Positions 44,891 through 53,918 of a DNA stretch of 64,000 nucleotides are shown here, in pieces. The translations under genes and the position numbers were made by a program. The notes under the pieces were generated by a model. That model was not told where the DNA came from and ran no database searches. It saw nothing but the letters and a program-made list of their open reading frames with translations. The stretch comes from Phormidium tenue FACHB-1052 (lineage in GTDB: Bacteria; Cyanobacteriota; Cyanobacteriia; Phormidesmidales; Phormidesmidaceae): contig NZ_JACJQN010000002.1 in NCBI RefSeq assembly GCF_014696675.1, positions 186,001 through 250,000 of the forward strand, read 5' to 3'. How positions within the stretch are numbered: the stretch's first letter is position 1; each line of letters opens with the position of its first letter.

Positions 44891-45868
44891 ATGCAATCCA
44901 CCGCATCCCCCACCGTTTCGACTTCCCGGCGCACCGTTCGCATCGTGTCTCGCAAGAGCCAGCTGGCGCTGATTCAAACCCACTGGGTGCGGGATGAGTT
45001 GCAGCGGCACTTCCCCGATCTCGCCTTTGAAATTGTCACCATGGAGACCCAGGGCGACAAGGTGCTCGACGTGTCGCTCTCCAAAATTGGCGACAAGGGC
45101 CTGTTTACCCAAGAGTTGGAAGACACCATGCTGCGGGGCGACAGCGATTTTGCCGTGCACTCCCTCAAAGACCTGCCCACCCGTCTACCCGAGGGTCTAA
45201 TGCTGGGCTGCGTCACCCACCGCGAAGACCCCGCCGATGCCCTAGTCGTCCACGAGAAGAATAAGGACAAAACCCTGGCCACCCTGCCTGAAGGCGCGGT
45301 GATTGGCACCTCTTCCCTACGGCGGCTGGCCCAGCTGCGCCACCACTATCCCCACCTCACCTTCAAAGACATTCGCGGCAACCTCAACACTCGCCTGCGC
45401 AAGCTCGATGAAGGCGGCTACGACGGCATTATTCTGGCGGTAGCTGGTCTACAGCGCATGGATATGGGCGATCGCATCCACGAAATTCTTCCCGCTGAAA
45501 TCTCTCTCCACGCCGTAGGGCAGGGTGCCCTGGGCATCGAGTGCCGCACTGGCGATGAGGAAATCCTCAAGCTGCTGAGCGTGCTCTCCCACGAGCCCAC
45601 CACCGCCCGCTGTCTGGCCGAACGCGCCTTTTTGCGAGAGCTAGAGGGGGGCTGTCAGGTGCCCATCGGGGTGAATACAGACCTAGTGGGCGACACTCTA
45701 ACCCTCACCGGGCTCGTCGCCAGCCTCGACGGCCAGCGGGTGATTAAGAACGTCGTGCAGGGGCCAGCGGCTGAGGCCGAAGCGTTGGGCGAACAGCTTG
45801 CCCAGCATTTGCGGGCCGAAGGGGCTCAGGCGATTTTAGACGAAATCAACGCCACCAACCGTTCCTAG
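44891..45868 (+). CDS. hemC: Hydroxymethylbilane synthase (porphobilinogen deaminase)
   Basis: Polymerises four porphobilinogens in haem and chlorophyll synthesis. The 325-residue product shows the family pattern: [87 protein letters not shown], and the cofactor-attachment region [16 protein letters not shown], where the cysteine carries dipyrromethane. The N-terminus has an extra 18 Ser/Thr residues. The ATG at 44891 is used. It is divergent from the TPR gene with a 297-bp spacer. Confidence 0.97.
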   Translation: MQSTASPTVSTSRRTVRIVSRKSQLALIQTHWVRDELQRHFPDLAFEIVTMETQGDKVLDVSLSKIGDKGLFTQELEDTMLRGDSDFAVHSLKDLPTRLPEGLMLGCVTHREDPADALVVHEKNKDKTLATLPEGAVIGTSSLRRLAQLRHHYPHLTFKDIRGNLNTRLRKLDEGGYDGIILAVAGLQRMDMGDRIHEILPAEISLHAVGQGALGIECRTGDEEILKLLSVLSHEPTTARCLAERAFLRELEGGCQVPIGVNTDLVGDTLTLTGLVASLDGQRVIKNVVQGPAAEAEALGEQLAQHLRAEGAQAILDEINATNRS

Positions 45869-45976
45869 GTGAGCTGCGATCGCCTCCCAAGACGAAAGTC
45901 TGACCGTCGCGGTCTGCCAACTCGCTGAGAGAATAATCAAATGCTTAGTCGGCTGGCATCAGCTTGAGGTAGCCAG

Positions 45977-46000
45977 GGGGCCAATTTGAAAAGCGGCCCC
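45977..46000 (+). terminator. Possible hemC terminator
   Basis: GGGGCC (45977-45982) and GGCCCC (45995-46000) with a 12-nt loop, followed by ATTTACCC. It lies about 110 bp after hemC. Weak T-run; tentative. Confidence 0.3.
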
Positions 46001-46155
46001 ATTTACCCAGCAGAACTAAAGAAAAGCCTAAAATCTCCACAAAGCGGCCTCTGCATCTGGCCAAAGAGATAAATCATCGGTCACAATAAGCTCAAGATTG
46101 GCCGGATGCGTGCCCCCGACTCGTCTTCCTCCGTGTCCAGGCTTGGTATAACACG

Positions 46156-47496
46156 ATGTCAATTTCCTCCCTCCCTCGGCTCCTGTCTCTGGTGCAGCCT
46201 TCTATCCTGGCCTTTGTTCCCCTTGCGTTTGCCGCTGTGGCCGCTGAGGCAACCTTGGCCGCTACACCACTAACTGAGTTTGAAGACAGCCCTAAGGTTG
46301 TTATTGATGAAGCCTGGCAAATTATCAATCGCGAGTACGTAGACGACAGCTTTAACCAAGTCGATTGGCAAGCCCTGCGCCAAGACCTGCTCGGGCGAGA
46401 ATACACCTCTAAAGAGGCGGCTTATGGCGCATTGCGGGCTGCTTTGCAGCAGCTCGATGACCCCTACACCCGGTTCCTCTCGCCGACAGAATACGCTGAC
46501 CTCACCGAGCAGACCTCTGGCGAAGCCTCGGGAATTGGCGTGCGGCTAGAGCGCAACAGCCAGACCGGGGCAGTGGCGGTGACGAGTGTGGCCCCAGGTT
46601 CGCCAGCCGAGGCATCTGGGATTGTGACGGGCGATCGCATTCTGCTAGTTGATGGCCAAAGCACCGAGCGACTCACCGCCGAGGGCGTGCTGCAACAGCT
46701 GCGGGGCAACGAGGGTTCACAGGTAACCCTTACCGTTTCTAGCGACGGCGGCGCTCCCCGCACCGTAATCATGACCCGCGCTCGAATGGATCTGCCTACC
46801 GTTGAATACTCCCAAAAAACGGTGGGTGGTCGCCCCATTGGCTACATTCGGTTGATTGAGTTCAACGCCAACGCCGCTACGCAGATGGCCGACGCGATTG
46901 GCAGCCTGACCGAGGCTGGGGTCGAAGGGTTTGTGCTTGACCTGCGCGGTAACCCTGGCGGACTGCTGATGGCCAGCGTCGATATCAGCCGCATGTGGCT
47001 ACAGCACGGTCAAATTGTGCGCACCCTCGATCGCGACGGCAACGACGAAGCGATTGCGGCCAACCGCACCGCCCTCACCGATCTACCGCTGACCGTACTG
47101 GTCGATAGCCGTTCGGCCAGCTCCAGCGAGATACTAACTGGGGCCCTGCGCGACAACGATCGCGCCACGGTGGTGGGCAACACCACCTACGGCAAAGCCC
47201 TGGTGCAGTCGCTCCATGGGCTCACCGATGGCTCTGGTCTGACTGTGACCGTGGCTCACTACTACACACCCGATGGCACCGACATCAGCAGCCGGGGCAT
47301 TACCCCCGATGTCGAGGTGGGCTTGAGCGATCGCCAGCGCCGCGAGCTGTTTAGCAACCCCGCCCTGCTCGGCACCGATGCCGACACCCAATACCTCCGC
47401 GCCGCCGAGGTGCTGGAGCAAACCATTCTTGCCAGCCAAACGCGACCTACCACCACTGGCGCTAGTCGTTTGGGTCTCATCAACCCGGCTGAGTGA
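46156..47496 (+). CDS. ctpA: Carboxyl-terminal processing peptidase (S41, CtpA-like)
   Basis: Lumenal serine protease of the D1-processing/Tsp family. The 446-residue product has a signal peptide (about 1-35), a helical N-terminal domain, a PDZ domain (about 128-205: SGIGVRLERNSQTGAVAVTSVAPGSPAE in pieces), and an S41 catalytic domain (about 225-420). The catalytic serine lies in DSRSASSSEILTGAL and the lysine in TTYGKALVQ. CtpA removes the C-terminal extension of D1; other Ctp paralogs process different proteins, so the exact paralog is inferred. A strong terminator follows. Confidence 0.9.
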   Translation: MSISSLPRLLSLVQPSILAFVPLAFAAVAAEATLAATPLTEFEDSPKVVIDEAWQIINREYVDDSFNQVDWQALRQDLLGREYTSKEAAYGALRAALQQLDDPYTRFLSPTEYADLTEQTSGEASGIGVRLERNSQTGAVAVTSVAPGSPAEASGIVTGDRILLVDGQSTERLTAEGVLQQLRGNEGSQVTLTVSSDGGAPRTVIMTRARMDLPTVEYSQKTVGGRPIGYIRLIEFNANAATQMADAIGSLTEAGVEGFVLDLRGNPGGLLMASVDISRMWLQHGQIVRTLDRDGNDEAIAANRTALTDLPLTVLVDSRSASSSEILTGALRDNDRATVVGNTTYGKALVQSLHGLTDGSGLTVTVAHYYTPDGTDISSRGITPDVEVGLSDRQRRELFSNPALLGTDADTQYLRAAEVLEQTILASQTRPTTTGASRLGLINPAE

Positions 47497-47515
47497 TGGC
47501 TAATGCAACTGTATA

Positions 47516-47557
47516 GGGCGGGCGGGTGCAGGATTTGCGCCCGCCCGTTCTCGTTTT
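47516..47557 (+). terminator. Strong terminator of ctpA
   Basis: GGGCGGGCG (47516-47524) and CGCCCGCCC (47538-47546) form a perfect 9-bp GC-rich stem with a 13-nt loop, followed by GTTCTCGTTTT. It lies between convergent ctpA and the DUF362 gene. Confidence 0.8.
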
Positions 47558-47570
47558 AGAATCGTCCGGC

Positions 47571-48536
47571 TTAGAGACGCCCGGCGTAGGCGGTCACTGG
47601 CTCTTTGATAAAGCGAACGTAGAGGTGCTTGAAGGTGGACTTCACCACCCGAGGCAGGCCAAAGTCGATAGGCATGAGTTCGGTGGGCAGCTGCCAGTCG
47701 GTCACCCGCAGATCATCCGGGGTGAGTAGCGGGAAAGCCAACTCCTCCCAATCGGGACAGACTCCCAGCCGCATCGACTGGGCCACTGTGGGCACCGCCA
47801 GCGGATCGCCCCCCAGCACGGTGACCATGGCGCGATCGAGGGCAAACACGTTAGCAGATGCCCCTAGCACGCCTAAATCTCTGGGCTCCCCGCCGCTGGG
47901 GCCATTGCCCTCGTGGCCCACAATGCCATCCACAATGGTCAGCTCAGGGTCGATCAGCCGCGCCGTCTCTACCAGCATGGTGCCAAAGCGCTGCACGTCT
48001 TTGCCCGCCTCCATGTGCCACCAGGCCTTCATTTTGCCGGGCACGCAGCCAAACAGGTTTTTGACGCCCAATGTGAGGGTGAGCTGCACGTGGGACTTAA
48101 CCTTGGGTAGGTTGATCACCACGTCGGCCTCCATCACTTCTTTGGAGAGGCGCAGATGGTCAAACTCAGGGTTGTCGGTGGGGTAGCGATCGCTGTGCAG
48201 CTCTACGATTGGCAGCCCGAGTTCCTGAGCCAGGGGCAGCAGGCCGTTGGCCTTGGCCACCCCTCGGGCGCTGCCAAAGGCGGGGCTATCGCCCAAAAAG
48301 GGCTGGCCCCCAGCGGCCATGACCTGCTGGGCCACGGCGTAAATCAGCTCAGGCCGGGTAGTACATTCTTTAGTGGGGCGAGCGCTGGTCAGCAGATTGG
48401 GCTTTAGCAGCACGCGATCGCCCGGTTTAACAAAGGCCGCCATGCCACCGAGGGGCGCGAGTAGCTGAGTGAGCGATCGCTCCAGTTCGGCCCTCTGGTA
48501 AGACTGAGCGCGCATCAAACTGACTGGCACCACCAT
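47571..48536 (-). CDS. DUF362 domain protein
   Basis: A 321-residue protein of the DUF362 family. Characteristic segments are VKPGDRVLLKPNLLTSARPTKECTTRPELIYAVA, DSPAFGSARGVAKANGL and ADVVINLPKVKSHVQLTLTLGVKNLFGCVPG in pieces, then DGIVGHEGNGPSGG. There is no ferredoxin domain at the C-terminus, unlike some longer members. Function is unknown; some members are proposed oxidoreductases. The start is 98 bp from the ATG of the divergent DUF554 gene. Confidence 0.85.
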   Translation of the reverse strand: MVVPVSLMRAQSYQRAELERSLTQLLAPLGGMAAFVKPGDRVLLKPNLLTSARPTKECTTRPELIYAVAQQVMAAGGQPFLGDSPAFGSARGVAKANGLLPLAQELGLPIVELHSDRYPTDNPEFDHLRLSKEVMEADVVINLPKVKSHVQLTLTLGVKNLFGCVPGKMKAWWHMEAGKDVQRFGTMLVETARLIDPELTIVDGIVGHEGNGPSGGEPRDLGVLGASANVFALDRAMVTVLGGDPLAVPTVAQSMRLGVCPDWEELAFPLLTPDDLRVTDWQLPTELMPIDFGLPRVVKSTFKHLYVRFIKEPVTAYAGRL

Positions 48537-48633
48537 GGCACTCTCCCGGAATAAATGGTCTGATTGGAGAATAACGCGGAACCGAAGCGCCGCGCACTAC
48601 TGTCTGCCAACCATTCCCTGTGAGGACTTTACT

Positions 48634-49371
48634 ATGCTCAGCCTGTGGGCCAAAACCAGCGGCACCTGGATTAACGTCGCCACCATTCTGCTGGGCACAA
48701 CGTTGGGACTCATGCTGCGCAGCCGCTTGCCCAAATCGATGCAGCAGATTATCACCCAGGCCGTGGGGCTGATGACCCTGGTTATGGGGGTCTCCATGGC
48801 CAGCAACCTGTCTGATATCGACGCTGGCCCCATCGATGGCATCATTCTGGCGCTGCTGGTGATGGCGATGGGGGGGATGCTGGGCGAATGGTGGCAGATT
48901 GAGAAACGCCTCTCGGTATTGGGCGACTGGCTTAAGGCTAGGGTGCGAGGCGGAGGCCGCTTCACAGAAGGGTTTGTGGCAGCTAGCCTGTTGTTTTGCA
49001 TTGGCCCCATGGCCATTGTCGGCAGCCTCAACAACGGCCTGTCAGGCGACAACGCTCTGCTCACGCTGAAGTCTACGATGGATGGGCTGGCAGCGATCGC
49101 CCTCACCGGCACTTATGGCGTTGGCGTGGGCTTTTCCGCCCTCAGCGTGCTGGGGGTGCAGGGGGCTCTGTCGCTGTTATCCAGCCTGTTAGGGACTATT
49201 CTGGCCGACCCAACCACGAGTCCTCAAGTATTGCTAATTACCGGTACCGGCGGGCTGATGATTGTGGGCATTGGCCTGAATCTGCTCGAAATTGGCCAGG
49301 TGAGGGTGGCCTCGTTTTTGCCCGCGCTGCTGCTGTGCCCCGTGGCGATCGCCCTCGCCCAGCGTCTATAG
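48634..49371 (+). CDS. DUF554 membrane protein
   Basis: A 245-residue integral membrane protein of the DUF554 (YdfK-like) family. I choose the ATG at 48634, eight bases after GAGG; a longer frame to 48535 would overlap the divergent DUF362 gene. Seven or so helices: TSGTWINVATILLGTTLGLML, ITQAVGLMTLVMGVSMAS, GIILALLVMAMGGMLGEWWQI, then LLFCIGPMAIVGSLNNGLSGD, the family signature. It is probably a transporter or channel; unknown substrate. Confidence 0.85.
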   Translation: MLSLWAKTSGTWINVATILLGTTLGLMLRSRLPKSMQQIITQAVGLMTLVMGVSMASNLSDIDAGPIDGIILALLVMAMGGMLGEWWQIEKRLSVLGDWLKARVRGGGRFTEGFVAASLLFCIGPMAIVGSLNNGLSGDNALLTLKSTMDGLAAIALTGTYGVGVGFSALSVLGVQGALSLLSSLLGTILADPTTSPQVLLITGTGGLMIVGIGLNLLEIGQVRVASFLPALLLCPVAIALAQRL

Positions 49372-49400
49372 CAGTCGTTGAATAAATCGGCTCCAACAAC

Positions 49401-49432
49401 AATGCCGGGCTGTATCACTACAACCCGGCATT
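49401..49432. terminator. Hairpin between DUF554 gene and tRNA-Leu
   Basis: AATGCCGGG (49401-49409) and CCCGGCATT (49424-49432) form a perfect 9-bp stem with a 14-nt loop. It lies 30 bp past the DUF554 stop and downstream of the tRNA-Leu gene, so could terminate both. Confidence 0.55.
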
Positions 49433-49457
49433 ATTGAATCAATCCATAGGGATTTAA

Positions 49458-49539
49458 TGCGGATGGCGAGACTCGAACTCGCACAGCGTAAGCCACACGC
49501 CCCTCAAGCGTGCGTGTCTACCGATTCCACCACATCCGC
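49458..49539 (-). tRNA. tRNA-Leu(GAG)
   Basis: An 82-nt class II tRNA on the minus strand. Acceptor GCGGATG/CATCCGC, anticodon stem CACGC/GCGTG with loop TTGAGGG, so anticodon GAG, a long variable arm, and T-arm GCGAG-TTCGAGT-CTCGC. Discriminator A, as for tRNA-Leu. Reads CUU/CUC leucine codons. CCA is not encoded. Confidence 0.95.
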
Positions 49540-49799
49540 TGGTGTATGAACGGTGCTAAATGGATGCAACTGAGGGAATGTTGGCCCCAGCACCAGCTCA
49601 GATATATAAGAGTAAACCATAATGTGCCCCTTGTCAGAGCACATCGACCGCAATATTTGTTGCGCTGGCTGCGTGATAGAATCAGCGACCGTCGTCATCG
49701 TATGATGCTGAGGATGGTCGGTTGCGGCAGTGGGCTGGGGTTGCTTAGCTGGGCTGCTACCCCACAACTCCATGGTCTGTTGCTATTTGCCCTACGTAC

Positions 49800-51149
49800 A
49801 TGCGCTTTTCCAAGATTTTGATTGCTAACCGGGGAGAAATCGCGCTGCGTATCCTCCGCACCTGCGAAGAAATGGGTATAGCGACCGTTGCGGTTCACTC
49901 CACCGTCGATCGCCACGCCCTCCACGTGCAGCTGGCCGATGAAGCGGTGTGCATTGGCGAGGCCCCTAGCCAAAAAAGCTACCTCAACATTCCCAACATT
50001 ATTGCTGCCGCCCTCACTCGCAACGCCAGTGCCATTCACCCCGGCTATGGCTTTTTAGCCGAAAACGCCCGCTTTGCCGAAATCTGCGCCGACCACCAGA
50101 TTGTCTTTGTTGGCCCCTCCCCCGACTCCATTCGCCGGATGGGTGACAAATCGACCGCGAAAGACACCATGCAAAAGGTGGGGGTGCCCACGGTGCCCGG
50201 CAGCGGCGGCCTACTTACCGACGAAGCCGAAGCCTATGCCGTCGCCAGCGAGATTGGTTACCCAGTGATGATCAAAGCCACTGCCGGGGGCGGCGGGCGC
50301 GGCATGCGCTTGGTTAACAACGAGTCCGAGCTGGTCAAGGCCTTCATGGCCGCCCAGGGTGAGGCCCAGGCCGCTTTTGGCAACTCTGGCGTGTACATGG
50401 AAAAGTTTATCGATCGCCCCCGGCACATTGAGTTTCAGATTTTGGCCGATAGCTACGGCAACGTAGTGCATCTGGGTGAACGCGACTGCTCGATTCAGCG
50501 GCGGCACCAAAAGCTGCTCGAAGAGGCCCCGAGCCCTCGCCTCACGACCGATCAGCGCGAAAAAATGGGGGCAGCGGCGGTGTTGGCGGCCCAGTCGATC
50601 AACTACGTCGGAGCGGGCACCGTCGAGTTCCTGGTCGATAGCCAGGGCAATTTCTACTTCATGGAAATGAATACCCGCATTCAGGTTGAGCATCCCGTCA
50701 CCGAGATGATCACCGGCATTGACCTGATTGCCGCCCAGCTCACCATTGCCCAGGGCGAGAAGCTGCCCTTTACCCAGTCAGAGATTCAGATTCGCGGCCA
50801 TGCGATCGAGTGCCGCATCAATGCCGAAGACCCCGACCACAACTTTCGCCCCAACCCTGGGCGCATCAGCGGCTATCTCGCTCCCGGCGGCATGGGCGTG
50901 CGGATGGATTCCCACGTCTACACCGACTACGAAATTCCGCCCTACTACGATTCGCTAGTGGGCAAGCTAATTGTTTGGGGGCCAGATCGCCCCACCGCTA
51001 TTCGCCGCATGCGCCGCGCCCTGCGGGAGTGCGCTATCACTGGCCTGCCCACCACCATCGGCTTCCACCAAAAGGTGCTAGAGAACGCCAACTTTCTCAG
51101 CGGTGACGTGTACACCAACTTTGTCGCCGAAATGATGGCAATCAAATAA
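49800..51149 (+). CDS. accC: Acetyl-CoA carboxylase, biotin carboxylase subunit
   Basis: Carboxylates the biotin of AccB with ATP and bicarbonate. The 449-residue length is standard. Motifs in order: [41 protein letters not shown]-grasp glycine loop [43 protein letters not shown], and [19 protein letters not shown] containing the catalytic residues. The C-terminus has [11 protein letters not shown]. Single gene with a hairpin immediately after its stop. Confidence 0.98.
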   Translation: MRFSKILIANRGEIALRILRTCEEMGIATVAVHSTVDRHALHVQLADEAVCIGEAPSQKSYLNIPNIIAAALTRNASAIHPGYGFLAENARFAEICADHQIVFVGPSPDSIRRMGDKSTAKDTMQKVGVPTVPGSGGLLTDEAEAYAVASEIGYPVMIKATAGGGGRGMRLVNNESELVKAFMAAQGEAQAAFGNSGVYMEKFIDRPRHIEFQILADSYGNVVHLGERDCSIQRRHQKLLEEAPSPRLTTDQREKMGAAAVLAAQSINYVGAGTVEFLVDSQGNFYFMEMNTRIQVEHPVTEMITGIDLIAAQLTIAQGEKLPFTQSEIQIRGHAIECRINAEDPDHNFRPNPGRISGYLAPGGMGVRMDSHVYTDYEIPPYYDSLVGKLIVWGPDRPTAIRRMRRALRECAITGLPTTIGFHQKVLENANFLSGDVYTNFVAEMMAIK

Positions 51150-51161
51150 GTCCAACTGTAA

Positions 51162-51192
51162 ATGCTGTGTTGGCATGTTGCCAACACAGCAT
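51162..51192. terminator. Bidirectional hairpin after accC
   Basis: ATGCTGTGTTGGCA (51162-51175) and TGCCAACACAGCAT (51179-51192) form a perfect 14-bp stem with loop TGT, 12 bp past the accC stop and 8 bp before the convergent yggT stop. Confidence 0.65.
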
Positions 51193-51200
51193 CCCATTGC

Positions 51201-51485
51201 CTATCCCAGCATTCGCAATAGCCCCTGCTGTCCGACTAAAATTTCTCGCAGCAGGGTGACGATACCCACCCAGATGACTGGGGCAATATCGACGCCGCCA
51301 ATGGGTTGAACCAGCTTGCGCATGGGCACCAGCAAGGGCTCCGTAGGCCAAGCGATGAGCGAAAAGGGCAGCTTAGACAGGTCGGCCTGGGGATACCAGG
51401 TCAGCACAATGCGAAAGATAAACAGCAGGGTCATGAGTCCCAACAGTAGGCTCACACCTATATTCAACACCTGGGTGGTGGCCAC
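51201..51485 (-). CDS. YggT family membrane protein
   Basis: A 94-residue protein with two helices (about 5-25 and 65-85) and the family motif FRIVLTWYPQADLSKLPF with TEPLLVPMRKLVQPIGGVDIAPVIWV in pieces. YggT-type proteins are linked to division, plastid nucleoid partitioning (Ycf19-like) or osmotic tolerance; the role here is unknown. The gene is divergent from psbX, whose ATG lies 226 bp away. Confidence 0.88.
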   Translation of the reverse strand: MATTQVLNIGVSLLLGLMTLLFIFRIVLTWYPQADLSKLPFSLIAWPTEPLLVPMRKLVQPIGGVDIAPVIWVGIVTLLREILVGQQGLLRMLG

Positions 51486-51711
51486 GGGTTAACCCTCCAA
51501 AATAGGCCGTTGTTGTAGATGTCATTCTAAAGCCTTCCTCGGCTGATTCTCTAGGCTCTGGCGGCTTTGGCTGAGGTGTGGGAGCCATGGCTGCTGGTGA
51601 GGCGATCGCATTTCTCGGCCAGCGCTCTGATGAGGCGAGCGTGGTTGGGCAATAATGATCAATAATGGTCAATAACAATTCGGTTTCAATCGTTAATCAG
51701 GATCAAAAGAT

Positions 51712-51831
51712 ATGACATCGTCTTTAGCCAACTTCTTGCTGAGCCTGCTAGCTGGTGCCGTGATTATCGTTGTTCCCGCTACGGCTTTCCTCTTGTTTGT
51801 GAGCCAGCGTGACAAGATTCAGCGCCAGTAG
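51712..51831 (+). CDS. psbX: Photosystem II protein X
   Basis: A 39-residue single-helix PSII subunit: [20 protein letters not shown] followed by [19 protein letters not shown]. The length and the ending SQRDKIQR are diagnostic. It is involved in quinone turnover at the PSII periphery (family knowledge). AGGATC lies 7-12 bases before the ATG. It is followed by a terminator, then ycf66. Confidence 0.96.
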   Translation: MTSSLANFLLSLLAGAVIIVVPATAFLLFVSQRDKIQRQ

Positions 51832-51889
51832 TCTCAGAGGGCTGTGCCCGCTGGCATAGGTCAGAGGGCACAACCTAGCAGACTTGCGG

Positions 51890-51920
51890 TCGGGAACCCT
51901 TGTGGTGTTCCCGATTTTTT
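51890..51920 (+). terminator. Terminator of psbX
   Basis: TCGGGAAC (51890-51897) pairs with GTTCCCGA (51907-51914), followed by six T. A textbook intrinsic terminator, 58 bp past the psbX stop. Confidence 0.85.
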
Positions 51921-51983
51921 CGTTAAGTCGGCTAGAATTGACGTGTTCGGTTGGCAGAGGCGATCGCCTAAGAGGAATTTGCC

Positions 51984-52751
51984 GTGAATTTTGGTACCCC
52001 CGTCCCCCTGCTGCTGGGCATCTTTTTGGTAATCAGTGGCGTAGCGTTGTTCTTCTTAGACCGGCTGAAGCCTGGTTACGAGCGCGATTCTGATAAGGTC
52101 TACGCAATTTTGTTCCTGCTGTCAGGGGTGTTTCTGCTTGGCAACCTGGGCATGGACGTCATCTCCTCCTTTCAGCAAATGCTGATGGCGGGCATGCTGG
52201 TGGCTCTGATGATTCAGAACATCAACTCCAGAACGCCGCTGGCCAAAACTGGTTTCCAAGGCGATGGTGGCGATTTTGGTGGCGGTGGCGGTTACCGCCC
52301 GCCCCGAGGCAGTCGCCCCCCAGCCTATGCTCCCGACAACCGCACAAACCTGCGCGCTGAACTAGACCGCCGCGATTACGGGCCTGCTGACCCCTACAGT
52401 CGGCCTCGGCCTATGCTTGAGGGGCGTGGTGAACCAACTGGGCGCCCTCCTTATACCCCCGACGTCTACGGCGATGGTCGCCCGATGCGCCGCGAAGATA
52501 TCCCGACGGATCGGCCCATGGACGGTCGTCCCGTGGGCGATCGCCCGATGGATCGCCCTGTGGATGGTCGGCCCATGGGCGATGGCCCCGATGGCCCGCC
52601 TTACTACGACAGCAATCCCCGCCCTGGGGACGATCGCGTTCGTCGTCGCCGTCCTCCCAAAAACCGCAGCGAGTACAACGATCGATACCGGATTGATCCC
52701 GGCCCACAGCCACCTCGGCCCGATTATCGCCCCGATCGCGACCCGTTCTAG
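51984..52751 (+). CDS. ycf66: Ycf66-like protein
   Basis: A 255-residue protein of the cyanobacterial and plastid Ycf66 family. The start is GTG at 51984 with AGAGGAA ahead. Three helices occupy the first 80 residues (PVPLLLGIFLVISGVALFFL, YAILFLLSGVFLLGNLGMDV, QMLMAGMLVALMIQNI). The remaining 170 residues are low-complexity, rich in R, P, D and G, with repeats of the D-R-P-M-D-G-R-P-(V/M)-G type near residues 170-205. Role unknown. The next small membrane gene begins 4 bp after its stop. Confidence 0.88.
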   Translation: MNFGTPVPLLLGIFLVISGVALFFLDRLKPGYERDSDKVYAILFLLSGVFLLGNLGMDVISSFQQMLMAGMLVALMIQNINSRTPLAKTGFQGDGGDFGGGGGYRPPRGSRPPAYAPDNRTNLRAELDRRDYGPADPYSRPRPMLEGRGEPTGRPPYTPDVYGDGRPMRREDIPTDRPMDGRPVGDRPMDRPVDGRPMGDGPDGPPYYDSNPRPGDDRVRRRRPPKNRSEYNDRYRIDPGPQPPRPDYRPDRDPF

Positions 52752-52755
52752 ACGG

Positions 52756-53115
52756 GTGAACGACTTCAACTTCGGCTCATGCTCTAGCCTCGCTCCGGTG
52801 ACTGCTTTGTCGTCTCTGCCTGTTGATTTCGATACCGCCACCATTGCTGGCACTGCTCTTTGGGCGATCGCGCTGTATTGGGGCTTTTCGCCCTTAGCCG
52901 ACCGAGTAATTTCAGCTTTTGAGAACTGGCTAGGCGAAGACTCTCCAGCGGCATCTTTGCTGAGCGTTTTGCCGTTTTTAGCGGTGGGTGGGTTAGCCCA
53001 CTATGGACTCACGCTATCGCTGGGTGGCAGCTGGGCTGTGAGCTTGGGGGTGCTGGCTGCGATGGGCTGCGGCGTGTATGAGCTAGGCCGCCGAGACGGT
53101 CAGGCCTCTGAATAG
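52756..53115 (+). CDS. Small membrane protein downstream of ycf66
   Basis: Within a longer open frame only the last 119 residues, from GTG at 52756, look like a protein; upstream residues are a shadow of ycf66. It has three hydrophobic segments: TIAGTALWAIALYWGFSPLA (about 29-48), a second SLLSVLPFLAVGGLAHYGL (about 67-85), and SWAVSLGVLAAMGCGVYELG (about 92-111). No family recognised and no good ribosome-binding site, so translation may be coupled to ycf66. Starts slightly further downstream are possible. Confidence 0.6.
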   Translation: MNDFNFGSCSSLAPVTALSSLPVDFDTATIAGTALWAIALYWGFSPLADRVISAFENWLGEDSPAASLLSVLPFLAVGGLAHYGLTLSLGGSWAVSLGVLAAMGCGVYELGRRDGQASE

Positions 53116-53359
53116 AGCTACGGTTAATCTGCTCCGTATGAGTTGTCTGGATTCAGCGGTTTGGCCGTGGGTTACGGTTTTTTCTGCACATTCTTCAAAG
53201 ATTTACATTGGCAATGTTTTGATGCGATCGCGTCTTTATAGAGCTGAGCAGACGGAACTAAAATTGACCTCAGAAAGTCAAATAAGTGAGCAATGCGGGG
53301 TATTCTACCGACAAGAGCATCGCCTTAAAGATTTTTTAAAACGAACGATTACTAAATTT

Positions 53360-53662
53360 ATGAGTGATTCTGACTCTGCCCCCGAAAACAACAGCTTGAA
53401 ATCACTGCTGATCAAAGGGCTAGTCGGTGGTGTCGCGTTGATTGGCACTACTGCTATCCCAATCGTAGTGCAGCGTTCTTTGGAAGCCCCACCTGTCTCT
53501 CCGGCTGGCTCGGCTGCAACGGTTCCAGTCGCTCCAACCCAACTTTCTCCCGTGCCCGATTCATCGCAGGTAAACTCTGCTGCGACTTTCTCGGTCACTG
53601 ATGAAGATCAAGAAGAGAATTCGTCTGATGAAAAAGGCAAAAAGAAACGTGATAACGACTAA
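53360..53662 (+). CDS. Single-helix hypothetical protein
   Basis: A 100-residue protein from the ATG at 53360; the open frame extends to 53138 but that part is not protein-like in composition. An N-terminal acidic stretch is followed by one helix (LIKGLVGGVALIGTTAIPIV, about 17-36), a proline-rich linker, and a very charged tail ending SSDEKGKKKRDND. No family recognised. It is AT-richer than its neighbours. Confidence 0.5.
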   Translation: MSDSDSAPENNSLKSLLIKGLVGGVALIGTTAIPIVVQRSLEAPPVSPAGSAATVPVAPTQLSPVPDSSQVNSAATFSVTDEDQEENSSDEKGKKKRDND

Positions 53663-53918
53663 AAACTCAGCGCTGTTGAAACACCCGCTAGCACGTCGGT
53701 AGCGAGTTAGTCACAAACGTGAGGTGGCGGCAGCAGGAAACCAGACAGCGCCAACGAAAAGCTGTTTATTAGGAAACTCTGGCCCGAGTAAAGCGGCTAT
53801 TTTCTACCTGCTTGGCGTGTAGCTGTCGTTAAATGAGGTTAAAAAAACTCAGGCTTTGGTTCTTTCCCCTGGATGATGAATCTAGAGTCAAACAGCGGGA
53901 GTAGGATATTGCCATTCT

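Noticed and set aside
52362-52853. Minus-strand ORF across the ycf66 tail
   Set aside because: It reflects the low-complexity coding strand; no start or family support.
53138-53359. N-terminal extension of the single-helix hypothetical gene
   Set aside because: Composition is not protein-like; the ATG at 53360 opens the acidic head and helix.
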